Assembly (NCBI GenBank): GCA_963695175.1 | Contig: CAVOGG010000006.1 | Location: 77,685-141,684 of the forward strand | Source: Fodinibacter sp963695175 | Lineage (GTDB): Bacteria; Actinomycetota; Actinomycetes; Actinomycetales; Dermatophilaceae | Direction of reading: 5' to 3' | Length of the DNA: 64,000 nt | Shown: positions 1-9,299 of the stretch, one piece after another | Layout: each line of letters opens with the position of its first letter | Numbering within the stretch: position 1 is the stretch's first letter | Position numbers and translations under genes: made by a program | Notes under the pieces: generated by a model | What the model saw: only the letters and a program-made list of their open reading frames with translations | What the model was told of the DNA's origin: nothing | Database searches by the model: none

Positions 1-726
1 CTCTCGGCCGTGGTGGTGCTGGCCATGCTCCTGGTGCCGAGGCCCGGCGGGCGCGACTCCGTCCGCCGCCTGCTGGTGACCACGGCGGTCACGGTCGCGG
101 CCGTCGCGGTCCCGGTCGCCCTCGTGGATGCCGGTGTGCTCACCGCCCCGTGGCGGTCCTGGGCCCGCGGCGGCGCCGGGCCGGGCTCGCCCTGGTACCT
201 GTTCACGATGGCCGGGTTCCCGGTCGGCGCCCGCCAGGTGGCGCTCATCGCCGCGCTCGGCATCCTGCTCGCTGTCGTCCTGAGCGTGCTGCTGGCCCGC
301 CGCCGGCCGCGTCCGGTGGTGGCCGCCGTCGCGCTGGTGGGCCTGTGCGCGGCGCTGTCGACCGCGGCGTCGTTCCAGCCGTGGGCCGCCCTGTGGCTGG
401 TGCCGTTCGTCGCCCTGGTCGGCATCGGCTGGCGCGACCACCTGCTCTGGGCCGGTGCCGAGGCCGTGCACGCCGTCGCGATGTACGGCTACCTCGACTA
501 CCTCGTCGACCCGGCGCACGGGCTGCCGCCCGGGTGGTACTCCGCCGCGCTGCTGCTGCGGCTGGCTGCGGTGGCCTGGCTCGCCCGCCAGGCCTGGGCG
601 CGCGCGAGTTGGGGGGATGCCGCCCCGGCCGGTACCCTGTGGAAGTTGCCCTCAGTGCGCCCTGTGGAAAACTCCACGGGCGATGTGGGCAGCAATGCAT
701 ACCCTCCTGTCACGGAGAGACCGTGA
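1..726 (+). CDS. GT-C (GT87/DUF2029-like) membrane glycosyltransferase, C-terminal part
   Basis: The reading frame is open from base 1, so the 5' end lies outside the window. The visible 240 or so residues are dominated by hydrophobic segments separated by short Arg-rich loops (roughly residues 15-35, 65-90, 95-115, 120-140 and 175-195 of the visible part), typical of the C-terminal half of polyprenyl-phosphate-dependent GT-C mannosyltransferases. A gene of this class lies just upstream of rpsF in many actinobacteria (Rv0051 in Mycobacterium tuberculosis), and position is the main argument here. The stop is 31 bases before rpsF. The catalytic N-terminal loop is not visible, so the substrate cannot be named and the family call is an inference from topology and synteny. 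Confidence 0.55.
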   Translation, partial: LSAVVVLAMLLVPRPGGRDSVRRLLVTTAVTVAAVAVPVALVDAGVLTAPWRSWARGGAGPGSPWYLFTMAGFPVGARQVALIAALGILLAVVLSVLLARRRPRPVVAAVALVGLCAALSTAASFQPWAALWLVPFVALVGIGWRDHLLWAGAEAVHAVAMYGYLDYLVDPAHGLPPGWYSAALLLRLAAVAWLARQAWARASWGDAAPAGTLWKLPSVRPVENSTGDVGSNAYPPVTERP

Positions 727-757
727 CCGCCACAGACCAAAGGAGGCGGGTTAACGC

Positions 758-1045
758 ATGCGTCAGTACGAACTCATGGTCATCCTCGACCCAGAGCTCG
801 ACGACCGGACGGTTCAGCCGTCGCTGGAGCGGTTCCTCAAGGTCGTGACCACCGATGGTGGGTCCGTCGACAACGTCGACATCTGGGGCCGCCGTCGTCT
901 GGCCTACGAGATCAAGAAGAAGTCCGAGGGCATCTACGCCGTCGTCAACTTCACCTCCGAGCCGGCCACGGCCAAGGAGCTGGACCGCCAGCTCGGCCTC
1001 AACGAGTCGGTCATGCGGACCAAGCTCATGCGCCCCGGCGCCTGA
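758..1045 (+). CDS. rpsF: 30S ribosomal protein S6
   Basis: A 95-residue protein opening MRQYELMVILDPELDD, the standard S6 N-terminus, with the conserved GRRRLAYEIKKKSEGIY stretch in the middle. S6 pairs with S18 on the platform of the 30S subunit. A near-perfect Shine-Dalgarno AAAGGAGG (739-746) precedes the ATG. It is the first gene of the conserved rpsF-ssb-rpsR-rplI cluster, so S6, S18 and the single-strand binding protein are made together. The length matches the family. Confidence 0.98.
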   Translation: MRQYELMVILDPELDDRTVQPSLERFLKVVTTDGGSVDNVDIWGRRRLAYEIKKKSEGIYAVVNFTSEPATAKELDRQLGLNESVMRTKLMRPGA

Positions 1046-1099
1046 GCCACGTCCACACCGCACACCTCGGAACGGGACTAGAAGGAGCCACCTGACCCC

Positions 1100-1676
1100 A
1101 TGGCAGGCGAAACCACCATCACCATCGTCGGCAACCTGACCGCCGACCCCGAGCTCCGGTTCACCCCCTCGGGGGCCGCCGTCGCGAACTTCACCGTGGC
1201 CTCCACGCCGCGCACGTTCGACCGGCAGTCCAACGAGTGGAAGGACGGGGAGACCCTCTTCATGCGCTGCTCGATCTGGCGCGACGCGGCCGAGAACATC
1301 GCCGAGTCGCTCCACCGGGGCACGCGGGTGATCGCGACGGGGCGGCTGAAGTCGCGCTCGTACGACACCAAGGAGGGCGAGAAGCGCACCGTCATCGAGC
1401 TCGACGTCGACGAGGTCGGCCCGTCGCTGCGCTACGCGTCCGCGAAGGTCACCAAGGCCGAGCGCGGCGGTTCCGGTGGTGGCTTCGGTGGCCAGGGGGG
1501 CGGCCAGCAGGCTGCCGACCCGTGGGCCACCGGTGGCTCCGCGCCGGCTCCCCAGCAGGGTGGTCAGGGCGGGTGGGGTGGCCAGCAGGCCGCTCCGCAG
1601 CAGCCCGCCGCAGCCGCAGGGTGGCCAGCAGGGTGGCTGGGGCCAGGCCCCCAGCTACGACGAGCCCCCCTTCTGA
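1100..1676 (+). CDS. ssb: Single-stranded DNA-binding protein (one frame break in linker)
   Basis: The first ~115 residues form an OB fold (starting MAGETTITIVGNLTADPEL, with SNEWKDGETLFMRC and a typical strand ending in RYASAKV). A Gly/Gln-rich linker follows and the protein should end with the acidic interaction tip SYDEPPF at 1676. The tip is in a different frame from the OB fold: near 1600-1620, in a CAG/CCG-rich stretch, one base is gained or lost. Read straight through, the frame misses its stop and runs into rpsR to 2038. Ssb is essential and both halves are well conserved, so a sequencing error in the repetitive linker is the likely cause. The restored length (~190 aa) is normal. It lies 54 bases after rpsF. 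Confidence 0.93.
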
Positions 1677-1801
1677 CCGAACCGATTCCCGGGGGCCCGC
1701 GACCAGCACGGGAGCGGACCACCTCCACCACTGAACGACACCATCCCTGGGAGACCAGGGCTCATCCGCCGGGACAGCTCCGGCAGAAGGAGAGCACCAC
1801 G

Positions 1802-2038
1802 ATGGCCAAGCCCGCCATTCGCAAGCCCAAGAAGAAGGCCAACCCGCTCAAGGCGGCGAAGGTCGAGAACATCGACTACAAGGACGCCGCCCTGCTGCGC
1901 AAGTTCATCTCCGACCGCGGCAAGATCCGCGCGCGTCGGGTCACCGGTGTGACCGTGCAGGAGCAGCGCCTCATCGCCAATGCCGTCAAGAACGCGCGCG
2001 AGATGGCCCTGCTGCCGTACTCGAGCTCGTCCCGCTGA
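1802..2038 (+). CDS. rpsR: 30S ribosomal protein S18
   Basis: A 78-residue basic protein with the S18 core IDYKDAALLRKFISDRGKI followed by RARRVTGVTVQEQR and the C-terminal region KNAREMALLPYS. It has no CXXC zinc-binding cysteines at its N-terminus, so it is the zinc-independent form. The start ATG is preceded by GAAGGAG at about 1788-1794. The ATG is internal to the long read-through frame produced by the ssb frame break, so it would be missed if that frame were taken literally. Confidence 0.97.
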   Translation: MAKPAIRKPKKKANPLKAAKVENIDYKDAALLRKFISDRGKIRARRVTGVTVQEQRLIANAVKNAREMALLPYSSSSR

Positions 2039-2057
2039 CTTCACCCCACGAAGTTCG

Positions 2058-2115
2058 CCCACGCGAAGCGTGGGACCCGCACTCGTTCCTGCTGGGTTGG
2101 CAGGACCGATGCGGG
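2058..2115 (+). promoter_or_regulatory. Two consecutive hairpins in the rpsR-rplI spacer
   Basis: Between the S18 stop and the L9 start there is a perfect 7-bp stem with a GAA loop (CCCACGC / GCGTGGG, 2058-2074). It is followed at once by a longer imperfect stem of about 16 bp (2076-2115). In the mRNA these would sit in the leader of rplI. A role in RNA processing or in setting the L9 level is inference only. Confidence 0.4.
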
Positions 2116-2137
2116 CGTCTACAGAAGGACGTAACAC

Positions 2138-2584
2138 ATGAAGGTCATCCTCACCCACGAGGTCACCGGCCTCGGCACCGCCGGTGACGTCGTCGACGTC
2201 AAGGACGGCTACGCCCGCAACTTCCTCTTCCGTCGCGGTCTCGCGACGGCGTGGACCAAGGGCGGCCAGAAGCAGGTCGACGCCATCGCCAAGGGCCGCG
2301 AGGTCCGCGAGGTGAAGTCGCTCGAAGAGGCGAAGTCCATCAAGGGCAACCTCGAGTCCAAGGCCGTCACGGTCGCCGCGCACGCCGGCAAGAGCGGTCG
2401 CCTCTTCGGCGCCGTCTCCACCGCCGACATCGCCGACGCCGTCAAGGCCGCCGGCGGCCCGTCGCTCGACAAGCGCAAGATCGAGGTCCCGACCCCGATC
2501 AAGACCACCGGCACGCACTCCGCCCTGGTGCGCCTCCACCCCGAGGTGCAGGCGACCGTCGAGCTCGACGTCGTCGCCGGCTGA
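2138..2584 (+). CDS. rplI: 50S ribosomal protein L9
   Basis: A 148-residue protein with the L9 N-terminal signature MKVILTHEVTGLGTAGDVV and GYARNFLFRRGLA, a charged connecting helix (about residues 45-80) and the C-terminal domain with GRLFGAVSTADIADAV. L9 binds domain V of 23S rRNA near the L1 stalk. The Shine-Dalgarno AGAAGGA lies about ten bases upstream. It is the last gene of the ribosomal cluster and is followed by a strong terminator hairpin. Confidence 0.98.
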   Translation: MKVILTHEVTGLGTAGDVVDVKDGYARNFLFRRGLATAWTKGGQKQVDAIAKGREVREVKSLEEAKSIKGNLESKAVTVAAHAGKSGRLFGAVSTADIADAVKAAGGPSLDKRKIEVPTPIKTTGTHSALVRLHPEVQATVELDVVAG

Positions 2585-2598
2585 TCCAGCCGTAGCGC

Positions 2599-2638
2599 CA
2601 CGAGGCCCCCGCACCGGCAACGGTGCGGGGGCCTCGTG
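2599..2638 (+). terminator. Terminator hairpin after rplI
   Basis: Perfect 17-bp stem (2599-2615 with 2622-2638) around a GGCAAC loop. There is no T tract, as is common in high-GC actinobacteria. It separates the ribosomal cluster from radA. Confidence 0.85.
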
Positions 2639-2683
2639 CGTCGGTCACCGACGCTGTCGGTGCGGCGACATACCTTGGGCGCC

Positions 2684-4081
2684 ATGGCCACCGCAGCGAG
2701 ACGCAGCACCCGCACGAGCGCGACCTTCCGCTGCACCGAGTGCGGGTGGCAGGCCGTGAAGTGGGTCGGGCGCTGCGGCGAGTGCCAGGCCTGGGGCAGC
2801 GTGTCCGAGGTCGGGGCGGCCACCGTGCGCACCACCGCCGCCACGGCCGTCGAGCGTCCCGCCATCCCGATCGGCGAGGTCGACGTCCGGCGCGCGGTCG
2901 CCCGGCCCACCGGGGTGCCCGAGTTCGACCGGGTGCTCGGCGGCGGCATCGTGCCCGGCGCCGTCGTGCTCGTGGCCGGCGAGCCCGGCATCGGCAAGTC
3001 CACGCTGCTGCTCGACGTCGCCGCCCGGGCGGCCCGGTCCGGCGAGCAGGGCGAGCGGCGGGTGCTCTACGTCAGCGGCGAGGAGTCCGCGGCGCAGGTG
3101 CGCACGCGTGCCGAGCGCATCGAGGCGATGGCGCGCACCCTCTACCTGGCCAGCGAGACCGACCTCGCCACGGTGCTCGGCCAGATCGACGCCCTCGACC
3201 CCGAGCTCGTCGTCGTCGACTCGGTGCAGACCATCAGCAGCGCCGAGGTCGAGGGCTCGGCCGGCAACGTCAGCCAGGTCCGCGAGGTCGCCGCGTCGCT
3301 GATCCAGGTGGCCAAGGCGCGCGGCATCGCCGTGCTGCTCGTCGGGCACGTCACCAAGGACGGCTCGATCGCCGGGCCCCGGGTGCTCGAGCACCTCGTC
3401 GATGTCGTCGTGCAGTTCGAGGGCGACCGGCACTCGCGTCTGCGGCTGGTGCGGGCGGTCAAGAACCGCTACGGCCCCACCGACGAGGTCGGCTGCTTCG
3501 ACCTGTCCGACATCGGCATCGTGGGGCTCACCGACCCCAGCGGGCTGTTCCTGTCCGGACGCACCACCGAGGTCGCCGGCACCTGCGTCACGGTCACCCT
3601 CGAGGGGCGCCGCCCGCTGGTCACCGAGGTGCAGGCCCTGGTCACCAAGTCCACCCTCGCCACGCCCCGCCGGGCCACCTCCGGGCTCGACGCCGCCCGG
3701 GTCAACATGATCCTGGCCGTGCTCGACAAGCGGGCCAACGCCCCGATCGGCGGCAGCGACGCCTACCTGTCCACCGTCGGAGGCGTCCGCCTCACCGAGC
3801 CGGCCGCCGACCTCGCGATCAGCCTGGCCCTGGCCGGCGCCATCACCGAGCGGCCGCTGCCGCCCGGCACCATCGCCTTCGGTGAGGTCGGCCTGGCCGG
3901 CGAGATCCGGCCGGTCACCGGGGCCCACCGCCGGCTCGCCGAGGCGCACCGCCTCGGCTTCACCCGGGCCGTCGTGCCGCCCGGAGTCCTCGGCGGCGGG
4001 CCGGTGCCGGTCGGCATCCGGGTGCTCGAGGCCGACACGGTGGCGCAGGCCGTCACCCGTGCCCTGCACCAGGCCGGCTGA
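2684..4081 (+). CDS. radA: DNA repair protein RadA (Sms)
   Basis: A 465-residue protein. It has an N-terminal C4 zinc finger (C17, C20, C31, C34), a Walker A loop GEPGIGKST near residues 99-107, the RadA-specific KNRYG motif near residue 263 and a C-terminal Lon-protease-like domain (from about 350, with the GGVRLTEPAADLAI stretch). RadA is a RecA-like ATPase that promotes branch migration in recombinational repair. The ATG at 2684 was chosen over upstream in-frame codons because the zinc finger then starts about 16 residues in, as in the family. radA next to disA matches mycobacterial gene order. Confidence 0.95.
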   Translation: MATAARRSTRTSATFRCTECGWQAVKWVGRCGECQAWGSVSEVGAATVRTTAATAVERPAIPIGEVDVRRAVARPTGVPEFDRVLGGGIVPGAVVLVAGEPGIGKSTLLLDVAARAARSGEQGERRVLYVSGEESAAQVRTRAERIEAMARTLYLASETDLATVLGQIDALDPELVVVDSVQTISSAEVEGSAGNVSQVREVAASLIQVAKARGIAVLLVGHVTKDGSIAGPRVLEHLVDVVVQFEGDRHSRLRLVRAVKNRYGPTDEVGCFDLSDIGIVGLTDPSGLFLSGRTTEVAGTCVTVTLEGRRPLVTEVQALVTKSTLATPRRATSGLDAARVNMILAVLDKRANAPIGGSDAYLSTVGGVRLTEPAADLAISLALAGAITERPLPPGTIAFGEVGLAGEIRPVTGAHRRLAEAHRLGFTRAVVPPGVLGGGPVPVGIRVLEADTVAQAVTRALHQAG

Positions 4082-4264
4082 GCCTGCCGGCGGTCCCGGC
4101 GGTCGGAACCGGCTGCATTTGGCCGCCTCCGCCGCCAGTCGCACCTGCGTGAGTCTGCGAGAACTCGCACCCCGGAGCGCGCAGCGCCGTGCGGCGGCGC
4201 CCCGATAGGATGCCCTCACTGGCCGTGGACTCCCGGCCCGGGGACCCATACCGACGGAGGCGAT

Positions 4265-5347
4265 GTGCCCACCCTGCAGAGCGACGACGAGCTCGTGCGC
4301 GCCACGCTCGCCGCGGTCGCTCCGGGCACCGAGCTGCGCGACGGCCTCGAGCGGATCCTGCGCGGCCGCACCGGTGCCCTGATCGTGCTCGGCAACGACA
4401 AGGTCGTCGAGACGGTGTCCACCGGTGGCTTCCCGCTCGACATCGAGTTCTCCGCCACGCGCCTGCGCGAGCTGGCGAAGATGGACGGCGGCATCGTCTG
4501 CGACCGCGAGGTCACCCGCATCCTGCGCGCCGCCACCCAGCTGGTGCCCGACCCCCGCATCGAGACCAGCGAGTCGGGCACCCGGCACCGCACCGCCGAG
4601 CGGGTGGCCAAGCAGACCGGCTTCCCGGTCATCTCGGTGAGCCAGTCGATGCGCATCATCGCCCTCTACATCGCCGGTCGGCGGGTCGTGCTCGAGGACT
4701 CCAGCGCCATCCTGTCGCGCGCCAACCAGGCCCTGCAGACCCTCGAGCGCTACAAGTCGCGCCTCGACGAGGTCACCGGCACGCTGTCGGCGCTGGAGAT
4801 CGAGGACCTCGTCACCGTGCGCGACGTCGCCAACGTGCTGCAGCGCCTCGAGATGGTGCGGCGCATCAAGGACGAGATCGCCGAGTACGTCGTGCAGCTC
4901 GGCACCGACGGCCGGCTGCTCAGCCTCCAGCTCGAGGAGCTCACCGGCGGCCTGTCCGACGACCTCGGCCTGGTCATCCGCGACTACCTGCCCGAGGCCA
5001 AGGCCGCCTTCTCGCTCGAGGAGGCCATCGCCAACCTCGAGGCCATCGACTCCACCGAGCTGCTCGACCCCGCCGCCGGCGCCCGGGCCATCGGCTTCAC
5101 CATCGTCGGCGACTCGCTCGACTCCTCGGTCAGCCCGCTCGGTCACCGCCTGCTGAGCAAGGTGCCGCGCCTGCCCGGAGCCATCGTCGACCGGCTGGTC
5201 TCGCACTTCGGCAGCCTGCAGAAGCTGCTCGCGGCCAACATCGACGACCTGATGGACGTCGACGGCGTCGGTGAGGGCCGGGCCCGCCTGGTGCGCGAGG
5301 GCCTGTCCCGGCTGGCCGAGTCGAGCATCCTCGAGCGCTACGTCTGA
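4265..5347 (+). CDS. disA: DNA integrity scanning protein DisA (diadenylate cyclase)
   Basis: A 360-residue protein that makes c-di-AMP from two ATP and scans DNA for branched structures. The N-terminal DAC domain (about 1-150) carries GALIVLGND, MDGG in place of the commoner DGA, and the RHRTAE motif. The middle is a helical spine and the C-terminus is a DNA-binding HhH domain (DLMDVDGVGEGRARLVREGL). The GTG at 4265 follows GGAGGCGAT; an ATG two bases earlier is out of frame. It lies downstream of radA, and RadA is a known regulatory partner of DisA in other bacteria. Confidence 0.95.
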   Translation: MPTLQSDDELVRATLAAVAPGTELRDGLERILRGRTGALIVLGNDKVVETVSTGGFPLDIEFSATRLRELAKMDGGIVCDREVTRILRAATQLVPDPRIETSESGTRHRTAERVAKQTGFPVISVSQSMRIIALYIAGRRVVLEDSSAILSRANQALQTLERYKSRLDEVTGTLSALEIEDLVTVRDVANVLQRLEMVRRIKDEIAEYVVQLGTDGRLLSLQLEELTGGLSDDLGLVIRDYLPEAKAAFSLEEAIANLEAIDSTELLDPAAGARAIGFTIVGDSLDSSVSPLGHRLLSKVPRLPGAIVDRLVSHFGSLQKLLAANIDDLMDVDGVGEGRARLVREGLSRLAESSILERYV

Positions 5348-5359
5348 CCCGCACTCGCC

Positions 5360-6240
5360 GTGCCCGAGCGTTCCCTGCTGCGCGAGCGCGTGCTCGACTG
5401 GTACGCCGACAACGCCCGCCCGCTGCCGTGGCGCGACCCCTCGTGCTCGCCGTGGGGGGTGCTGGTCTCCGAGATCATGTCCCACCAGACCCCGGTGGCC
5501 CGGGTCGAACCGGTGTGGCGGGAGTGGATGCAGCGCTGGCCCACCCCCGCCGACCTCGCGGCCGAGTCGCCCGGCGAGGTGGTGCGCGCGTGGGGCCGGC
5601 TGGGCTACCCGCGGCGGGCGCTGCGGCTGCGCGAGGCCGCGGTCGCCATCGTCGAACGGCACGGGGGTACGGTGCCCGATGCCGAGGACGCGCTGCGGGC
5701 GCTGCCCGGCGTGGGTGCCTACACGGCGGCCGCCGTGGCGGCCTTCGCCTTCGGGCGGCGCAGTGTCGTCGTCGACACCAACGTGCGGCGGGTGCTGGTG
5801 CGCGCGGTCGAGGGCCGTGAGCACGCCGCACCGGCGCTGACGGCGGCCGAGTCGGCGCTCGCGGCATCCCTCGTGCCCGACGACCACGGCCACCTCGGCC
5901 ACCTGGAACGTCGCGGTGATGGAGCTCGGTGCGCTCGTCTGCTCGGCTCGTGCGCCCCGCTGCGAGCAGTGCCCGGTGCTCGACCTGTGCGCCTGGGTGG
6001 CCGCCGGCCGCCCCGCCCACGAGGGCCCGCCCCGCCGCGGCCAGGCGTGGCACGGCACCGACCGCCAGGTGCGCGGTGGCGCTGCTGCAGCTGCTCCGCG
6101 AGAGCTCGGGACCGGTGGCCCGGGCGTCGCTCGAGGCGGCCGGGCCCGACCCGGCCCAGGTCGAGCGGTGCATCGCCTCGCTCGTCGAGGACGGCCTGCT
6201 CGAGCCGGCCGGGCGCGGCCGCTTCCGCCTGCCCACCTGA
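5360..6240 (+). CDS. mutY: A/G-specific adenine glycosylase MutY (two frame breaks)
   Basis: MutY removes A mispaired with 8-oxoG. Visible parts are the catalytic-Glu motif SEIMSHQTPVARV, the helix-hairpin-helix LPGVGAYTAAAVAAFAFG followed by VVDTNVRRV with the catalytic Asp, and the 4Fe-4S loop C-X6-C-X2-C-X5-C (CSARAPRCEQCPVLDLC). The three parts fall in three frames: one break near 5885-5905 (after ALAASLVPDD) and one near 6070 (at DRQVRG/ALLQLL). The reconstructed protein is about 293 aa, a normal short actinobacterial MutY without an obvious NUDIX-like domain. It starts 12 bases after disA and is probably co-transcribed with it. Confidence 0.88.
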
Positions 6241-6467
6241 CCGCGCCTCCCCGACTTCTCCGACCAGCGCCGGGCAACACGCCGGGGTCCGGCGAACTCG
6301 GCGGCGCTGCCCGCAGGGAAAGTGTGACGCGTTCGCGGGCTGGAAGGCGATGCGCCACGGTTCGCGGCCCCTATCACACTGAGGTCGGATGACCACCACC
6401 GCCAGGCCCGGGCCGGACGCCGACCGGATGCCGACGCCGCCGTCGGGAAGCGGAGACGCCACCGCCG

Positions 6468-7043
6468 ATGCCGGCGCACCGCACCCCCGAGGAGCTGACG
6501 GCCTTCGTGCCCCAGCTGCTCCACGCCCCGCGCGACGTCGGCACGCTGAAGCTGGTGGTGCGCCGACCGGCTCCCGGGACGCGCGAGGTGCTCGACGAGG
6601 GCGAGCTCGACCTCGCGCTCGGGCTGGTCGGTGACGGCTGGTCGCAGCGACGCAGCAAGACCGCGCGCCCGACGGCGGGCCGCACCCCGACATGCAGCTC
6701 AACGTGATGAGCGCGCGGATGGTCGCGTTCCTCGCGGGCGACCCGGCAGCGCCGCCCGCTGGCCGGTGACCAGCTCTACCTCGACCTGGACCTCTCGCAC
6801 GACAACCTGCCGGCCGGCACCCGCCTCACCATCGGCGAGCCGGAGGTGCGCGGTGCCGTCATCGAGGTGACCGAGGTGCCGCACACCGGGTGCGCCAAGT
6901 TCGTCGAGCGCTTCGGGGCCGACGCGATGCGGTTCGTCAACGGCCCGGTGGGCCGCCCGATGCGGCTGCGCGGCCTCAACGCCCGGGTCGTGGTGGCCGG
7001 ACGGGTGCGACCCGGCGACCCGGTGACCGTGACCCGCGCCTGA
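6468..7043 (+). CDS. MOSC-domain protein (two compensating frame breaks)
   Basis: A reconstructed ~190-residue protein. The C-terminal half reads LTIGEPEVRGAVIEVTEVPHTGCAKFVERFG and ends GLNARVVVAGRVRPGDPVTV, which is the MOSC fold with its conserved HTGC cysteine. MOSC domains occur in molybdenum-cofactor sulfurases and in small stand-alone proteins of mostly unknown role. The frame changes near 6655 and returns near 6745; the middle section (DMQLNVMSARMVAFLAGDP) is only readable in the alternative frame. The start at 6468 is the first in-frame ATG before conserved sequence. No molybdenum-enzyme gene is nearby. Confidence 0.75.
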
Positions 7044-7056
7044 CCAGGACCAGCAA

Positions 7057-7090
7057 ACCGGCCCGCCCCCGGAGACGGGAGCGGGCCGGT
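7057..7090 (+). terminator. Terminator hairpin after the MOSC gene
   Basis: ACCGGCCCGC (7057-7066) pairs with GCGGGCCGGT (7081-7090). The stem extends inward over CCCC/GGAG with one mismatch. It lies 14 bases after the MOSC stop. Confidence 0.75.
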
Positions 7091-7258
7091 CCTCCACCGG
7101 CGGCTGCAGGGGATGCTCGACCGGTTGGGCTGACCGCACCGCACCGCGGCGCCGTGCCGGGCTGGCGTCCAGCGAACTCGCGGCCGCTTCTCAGGGTGGC
7201 GGCATACAGTGCTGGCGTGAGCCGTGGGCAGGCACGGCGTGAGCACGGAGGACCGCCA

Positions 7259-9246
7259 GTGGGGGCAGGGCGCACTCGGCGACGAGCCGGCTGGGCGGTC
7301 GCGCTCGCGCTGGGGGCGGTGCTCGTCGGGCAGCCGGCGCTGGCCGACGACGGGCTGTCGACCGGCGGTCGCAGCCGCTACGTGCTCGACCCGAAGGCGA
7401 CCACGGTCACCGGCACGGTGACCGTCGACCTGCGCAACACGACGCCCAACCGTGGCGGGTTCTTCTACTACTACGACGGGTTCACCGTGCCGGTGCCCGC
7501 CGGCGCGACGAAGGTGCGCGCCCGCAGCGGCGGGTCGACGCTGGCGGTGTCGCTGAAGCGCAGCGACGACCCGTCGACCCGGCTGGCCCGCATCTCGTTC
7601 CCCAACCTGCTCTACGGGCGCAGCCGCACCATCACGCTGACCTTCCAGGTGCCGGGCGAGAAGCCGCGCGCCAAGGACGGCACCCGGGTCGGGCCCGGCT
7701 ACGCGAGCTTCGCCGTCTACGGCGTCGGGGATGCCGGTCGCAACACCATCGAGGTCGTGGCCCCGACGTCGATGACGTTCGACGCGACCACCGACGACTT
7801 CACCTCGACGCAGCAGGGCGCCACCACCACGCACACGTCCACGACCAGCAGCGACGGCGGCGGGTCCTGGGCCGTGGTGTCGCTGCGCGACCCGAAGCGC
7901 ACCGACGAGCGCACCGTCGAGGTCAACGGCGCCTCGGTCAAGCTCGACGGCTTCCAGGACGACCCGAGCTGGGGCCGGTTCGTGGCCGGCCAGGTCACAC
8001 CAGGGCATCCCGGCCCTCGAGAAGCTGGTCGGCGCGCCCTGGCCCGGCGGGCTGGAGCGCATCCGTGAGGACGCCTCGCCCACGCTGCGTGGCTACGACG
8101 GGTGGTTCGACGCCACCGACGACGAGATCGTCATCGGCGAGCAGCTCGACGCCGACCTCGTGCTGCACGAGCTGTCGCACGCCTGGGTGTCCGAGGACCG
8201 GTTCGACCAGCGGTGGATCTCGGAGGGGCTGGCCCAGGTGCTCGCCGAGCGTGCCGTCAAGGCCACCGGGGGCACTCCCGCCAGGCACCCGAAGGTCACC
8301 CGGGGTCGAAGGGGGCGGTCGCCCTCAACAGCTGGGGTGGGTCGGCGAGCGCAGCGCGCCGAGAGCGTCGACGACTACGCCTACCCGGCCGCCTACACGG
8401 CGACCACCGCGCTGGTCCGGCCGGCTCGACGACGCCCGGCTGTCGGCGGTGCTCAGCGCGGCCATCCGCGGGGAGCGCGCCTACGACCCGGTCGGCAGCA
8501 GGGACGCCAACGGCGCCGCACCGACTGGATGCGCTGGCTGGACCTGCTCCAGACCCGGGCGGGCGTCAAGGATGCCGCGCAGGTCGTCCAGCGCTGGGCT
8601 CTCACCCCGAAGCAGCGGGCCACGCTCGCGCCCCGCGCGACGGCCCGCACGGCGTACGCGAAGGTCGACGCCGCCGACGGCGCCTGGCTGCCGCCCGAGG
8701 GCCTGCGCGCCGCGATGACCGACTGGGACTTCGCCCGCGCGGCGCAGGTGCGCGACGCAGGTGGCCGGGCTCGGGGCAGGCGCGAGCGCCGTGCAGGCGG
8801 CGGCGCAGCGGGCGGGCATCGAGGTGCCGGATGCCGTGCGCGCCTCCTACGAGCGCGCGGCCACGCGACGAGCAGTACACGGCCCTCGGCCACCACGCTG
8901 CCGCAGGCTGCCGCCGCGATCACGGCGGTGGCGGCGGCCCAGCGCGCCGCGGCGCAGCACCGCGACCCGCTCAGCGCCGTCGGCGCCGTGGCGCTCGGGG
9001 TGCAGGGCCGGGCCGACGAGGCGTCGGCCCAGCTCGACCAGGGGGAGTACGCGCAGGCGAGCTCCACGGCCGCCGAGGTGGTCCAGCCGGTCGGACCGGG
9101 CGCTGCTGGTCGGCCTCGCGCTGCCGGTGCTGCTCCTCCTGCTGCTCGCCGGGGCCGCCTTCTGGTGGCGCCGGCACCGGTGCGGCCCGGGCTCGCCGAC
9201 GTGCACCGAGCGAACCGGTGCTGACTCGCCGCCGAACCGGTGCTGA
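7259..9246 (+). pseudogene. Membrane-anchored secreted protein with a zincin-like HELSH motif, many frame breaks
   Basis: Start GTG at 7259 (GGAGG eight bases upstream), then a signal peptide (RTRRRAGWAVALALGAVLVG, cleavage near ALADD). The N-terminal half is a beta-rich region. It is followed by VLHELSHAW and, 14 residues on, ISEGLAQ, an HExxH plus downstream Glu pattern of gluzincin-type peptidases. The C-terminus has a membrane segment (LLVGLALPVLLLLLLAGAAF) and Arg/His residues, so the protein would be anchored facing outside. At least seven changes of frame (near 8003, 8300, 8330, 8420, 8515, 8760, 8870 and 9090) are needed to read it. I cannot name the family. It could be a decaying gene, or an intact gene in poor sequence as seen elsewhere in this window. 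Confidence 0.55.
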
Positions 9247-9276
9247 CGCGCTGGCGAACCGGTGCCGGCCGCTGAC
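9211..9276 (+). repeat. Three imperfect 22-bp tandem copies
   Basis: The unit starting CGAACCGGTGCTGAC begins at 9211, 9233 and 9255, a period of exactly 22 bases. The third copy diverges after CGAACCGGTGC. It covers the end of the zincin-like gene and supplies its stop codons. Confidence 0.7.
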
Positions 9277-9299
9277 CCGTCGATGACGGCATCCGACGA

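Noticed and set aside
1600..1625. Programmed frameshifting in ssb
   Set aside because: No slippery heptamer with downstream structure is evident, and the same kind of break recurs in unrelated genes.
1100..2038. A 312-residue Ssb-S18 fusion
   Set aside because: It exists only because of the frame break in the ssb linker; the SYDEPPF tip and the rpsR start with its own Shine-Dalgarno are both present.
2645..6358. A 1237-codon open frame on the minus strand opposite radA, disA and mutY
   Set aside because: It is a shadow of high-GC coding on the plus strand; composition is Gly/Asp/Arg-rich with no domain and it crosses a terminator.
9211..9276. Start of a CRISPR array
   Set aside because: Units are contiguous with no spacers and there are only three.
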